Source: Pseudomonas sp. (lineage in GTDB: Bacteria > Pseudomonadota > Gammaproteobacteria > Pseudomonadales > Pseudomonadaceae). Taken from it: a stretch of DNA of 24,173 bases. A program made the position numbers and the translations under genes. Shown here piece after piece: positions 23,861 through 24,173 of this stretch. Below the pieces are notes generated by a model, which did not search any database, had not been told where the DNA came from, and was given only the letters and a program-made list of their open reading frames with translations. The stretch is from positions 1 through 24,173 of the forward strand of contig NZ_JASLAW010000087.1 in the NCBI RefSeq assembly GCF_030147005.1, read 5' to 3'. Within the stretch, counting starts at the first letter, position 1; each line of letters begins with the position of its first letter.

Positions 23861-24173
23861 GGCTGTTCTCCAAAAAGTGGGTTGGGTGTGTTCCATCCTC
23901 AGGGTCAGGGTTGATCGTGTCGCAGGTCTGATTGCCTGCTTACAGCTCAATTCTTGTGGGAGCGGGCTTGCCCTAATGCCAGTCAGTTAAGACAGAACCG
24001 GTCACTGTGGCGAGGGAGCTTGCTCCCGCTGGACTGCATAGCAGTCCCATTTTTGGGGCCGCTTCGCGCCCCAACGGGAGCAAGCTCCCTCGCCACAGTG
24101 ACCGGTTCTGTCTTAACTGACTGGCATTAGGGCAAGCCCGCTCCCACAAGAATTGAGCTGTAAGCAGGCAATC
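23861..24173. other. Gene-free region upstream of prpD, mostly a large inverted repeat
   Basis: No gene is seen in this 313-base stretch. Bases 23861-23929 are the prpD leader with its GGAG. The rest is the perfect inverted repeat listed separately. No clear sigma-70 promoter for prpD was found. Confidence 0.6.
23930..24173. repeat. Perfect 99-bp inverted repeat with 46-bp spacer, reaching the window end
   Basis: The left arm 23930-24028 is the exact reverse complement of the right arm 24075-24173. Each arm contains two REP-like cores (GTGGGAGCGGGCTTGCCC and GCGAGGGAGCTTGCTCCCG) separated by non-REP sequence. The spacer 24029-24074 holds two small hairpins, GGACTGC/GCAGTCC and GGGGC/GCCCC. 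The right arm ends at the last base of the window, so its full length is unknown. Confidence 0.9.

Overview
The window looks like a chromosomal segment of a fluorescent-group Pseudomonas. The reasons are high-GC coding sequence, the gene order nirB-nirD-nitrate reductase-cobA / oprF-sigX-cmpX-cfrX-cmaX-rraA-hydrolase-ppsA / ppsR (which, as I recall it, matches the conserved Pseudomonas oprF region), and REP-type palindromes between genes. No rRNA, tRNA, CRISPR array or insertion sequence was seen.

Layout. (1) 1-5834, plus strand: a tightly packed assimilatory nitrate/nitrite operon. It holds the 3' part of nirB, then nirD, a molybdopterin nitrate reductase with a C-terminal [2Fe-2S] domain, and cobA, which feeds siroheme synthesis for NirB. 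A bidirectional terminator follows at 5853-5878. (2) 5895-10332, minus strand: the envelope-stress block rraA-cmaX-cfrX-cmpX-sigX-oprF. (3) 10562-15030: an alpha/beta hydrolase and ppsA on the minus strand, with the PEP-synthase regulator ppsR divergent from ppsA. (4) 15151-22205: an accessory sulfur/amino-acid module. A MocR-type PLP regulator (minus) is divergent from a five-gene plus-strand operon. The operon encodes an EamA exporter, a four-domain JAMM-ubiquitin-like-E1-rhodanese fusion, a cysteine-synthase homologue with altered active-site loops, a serine acetyltransferase with a long C-terminal extension, and a free-standing AlaX tRNA-editing protein. (5) 22376-24173: prpD (minus), with a perfect 99-bp inverted repeat upstream that reaches the window edge.

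The most interesting system is module 4. The fusion has every part needed to make and recycle a protein thiocarboxylate: the rhodanese gives sulfur, the E1 adenylates the C-terminus of a CysO-like ubiquitin fold, and the JAMM peptidase cuts after the Gly-Gly. It sits directly upstream of the two enzymes of the serine to O-acetylserine to cysteine route. The Gly-Gly is buried inside the polypeptide, so the protein must either be cut by its own JAMM or work without a free tail. An exporter, an aminotransferase-like regulator and an alanyl-tRNA editing factor in the same unit suggest that the product is an amino acid that must be sensed, exported and kept out of tRNA. That amino acid could be cysteine or an unusual sulfur-containing analogue. 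The domain content is read from the sequence; the product and the pathway are inference.

REP-type palindromes lie on both sides of the module (15053-15136 and 22212-22304), consistent with it being an accessory insertion between ppsR and prpD. Start codons were chosen from ribosome-binding sites, and several differ from the longest possible reading frame.
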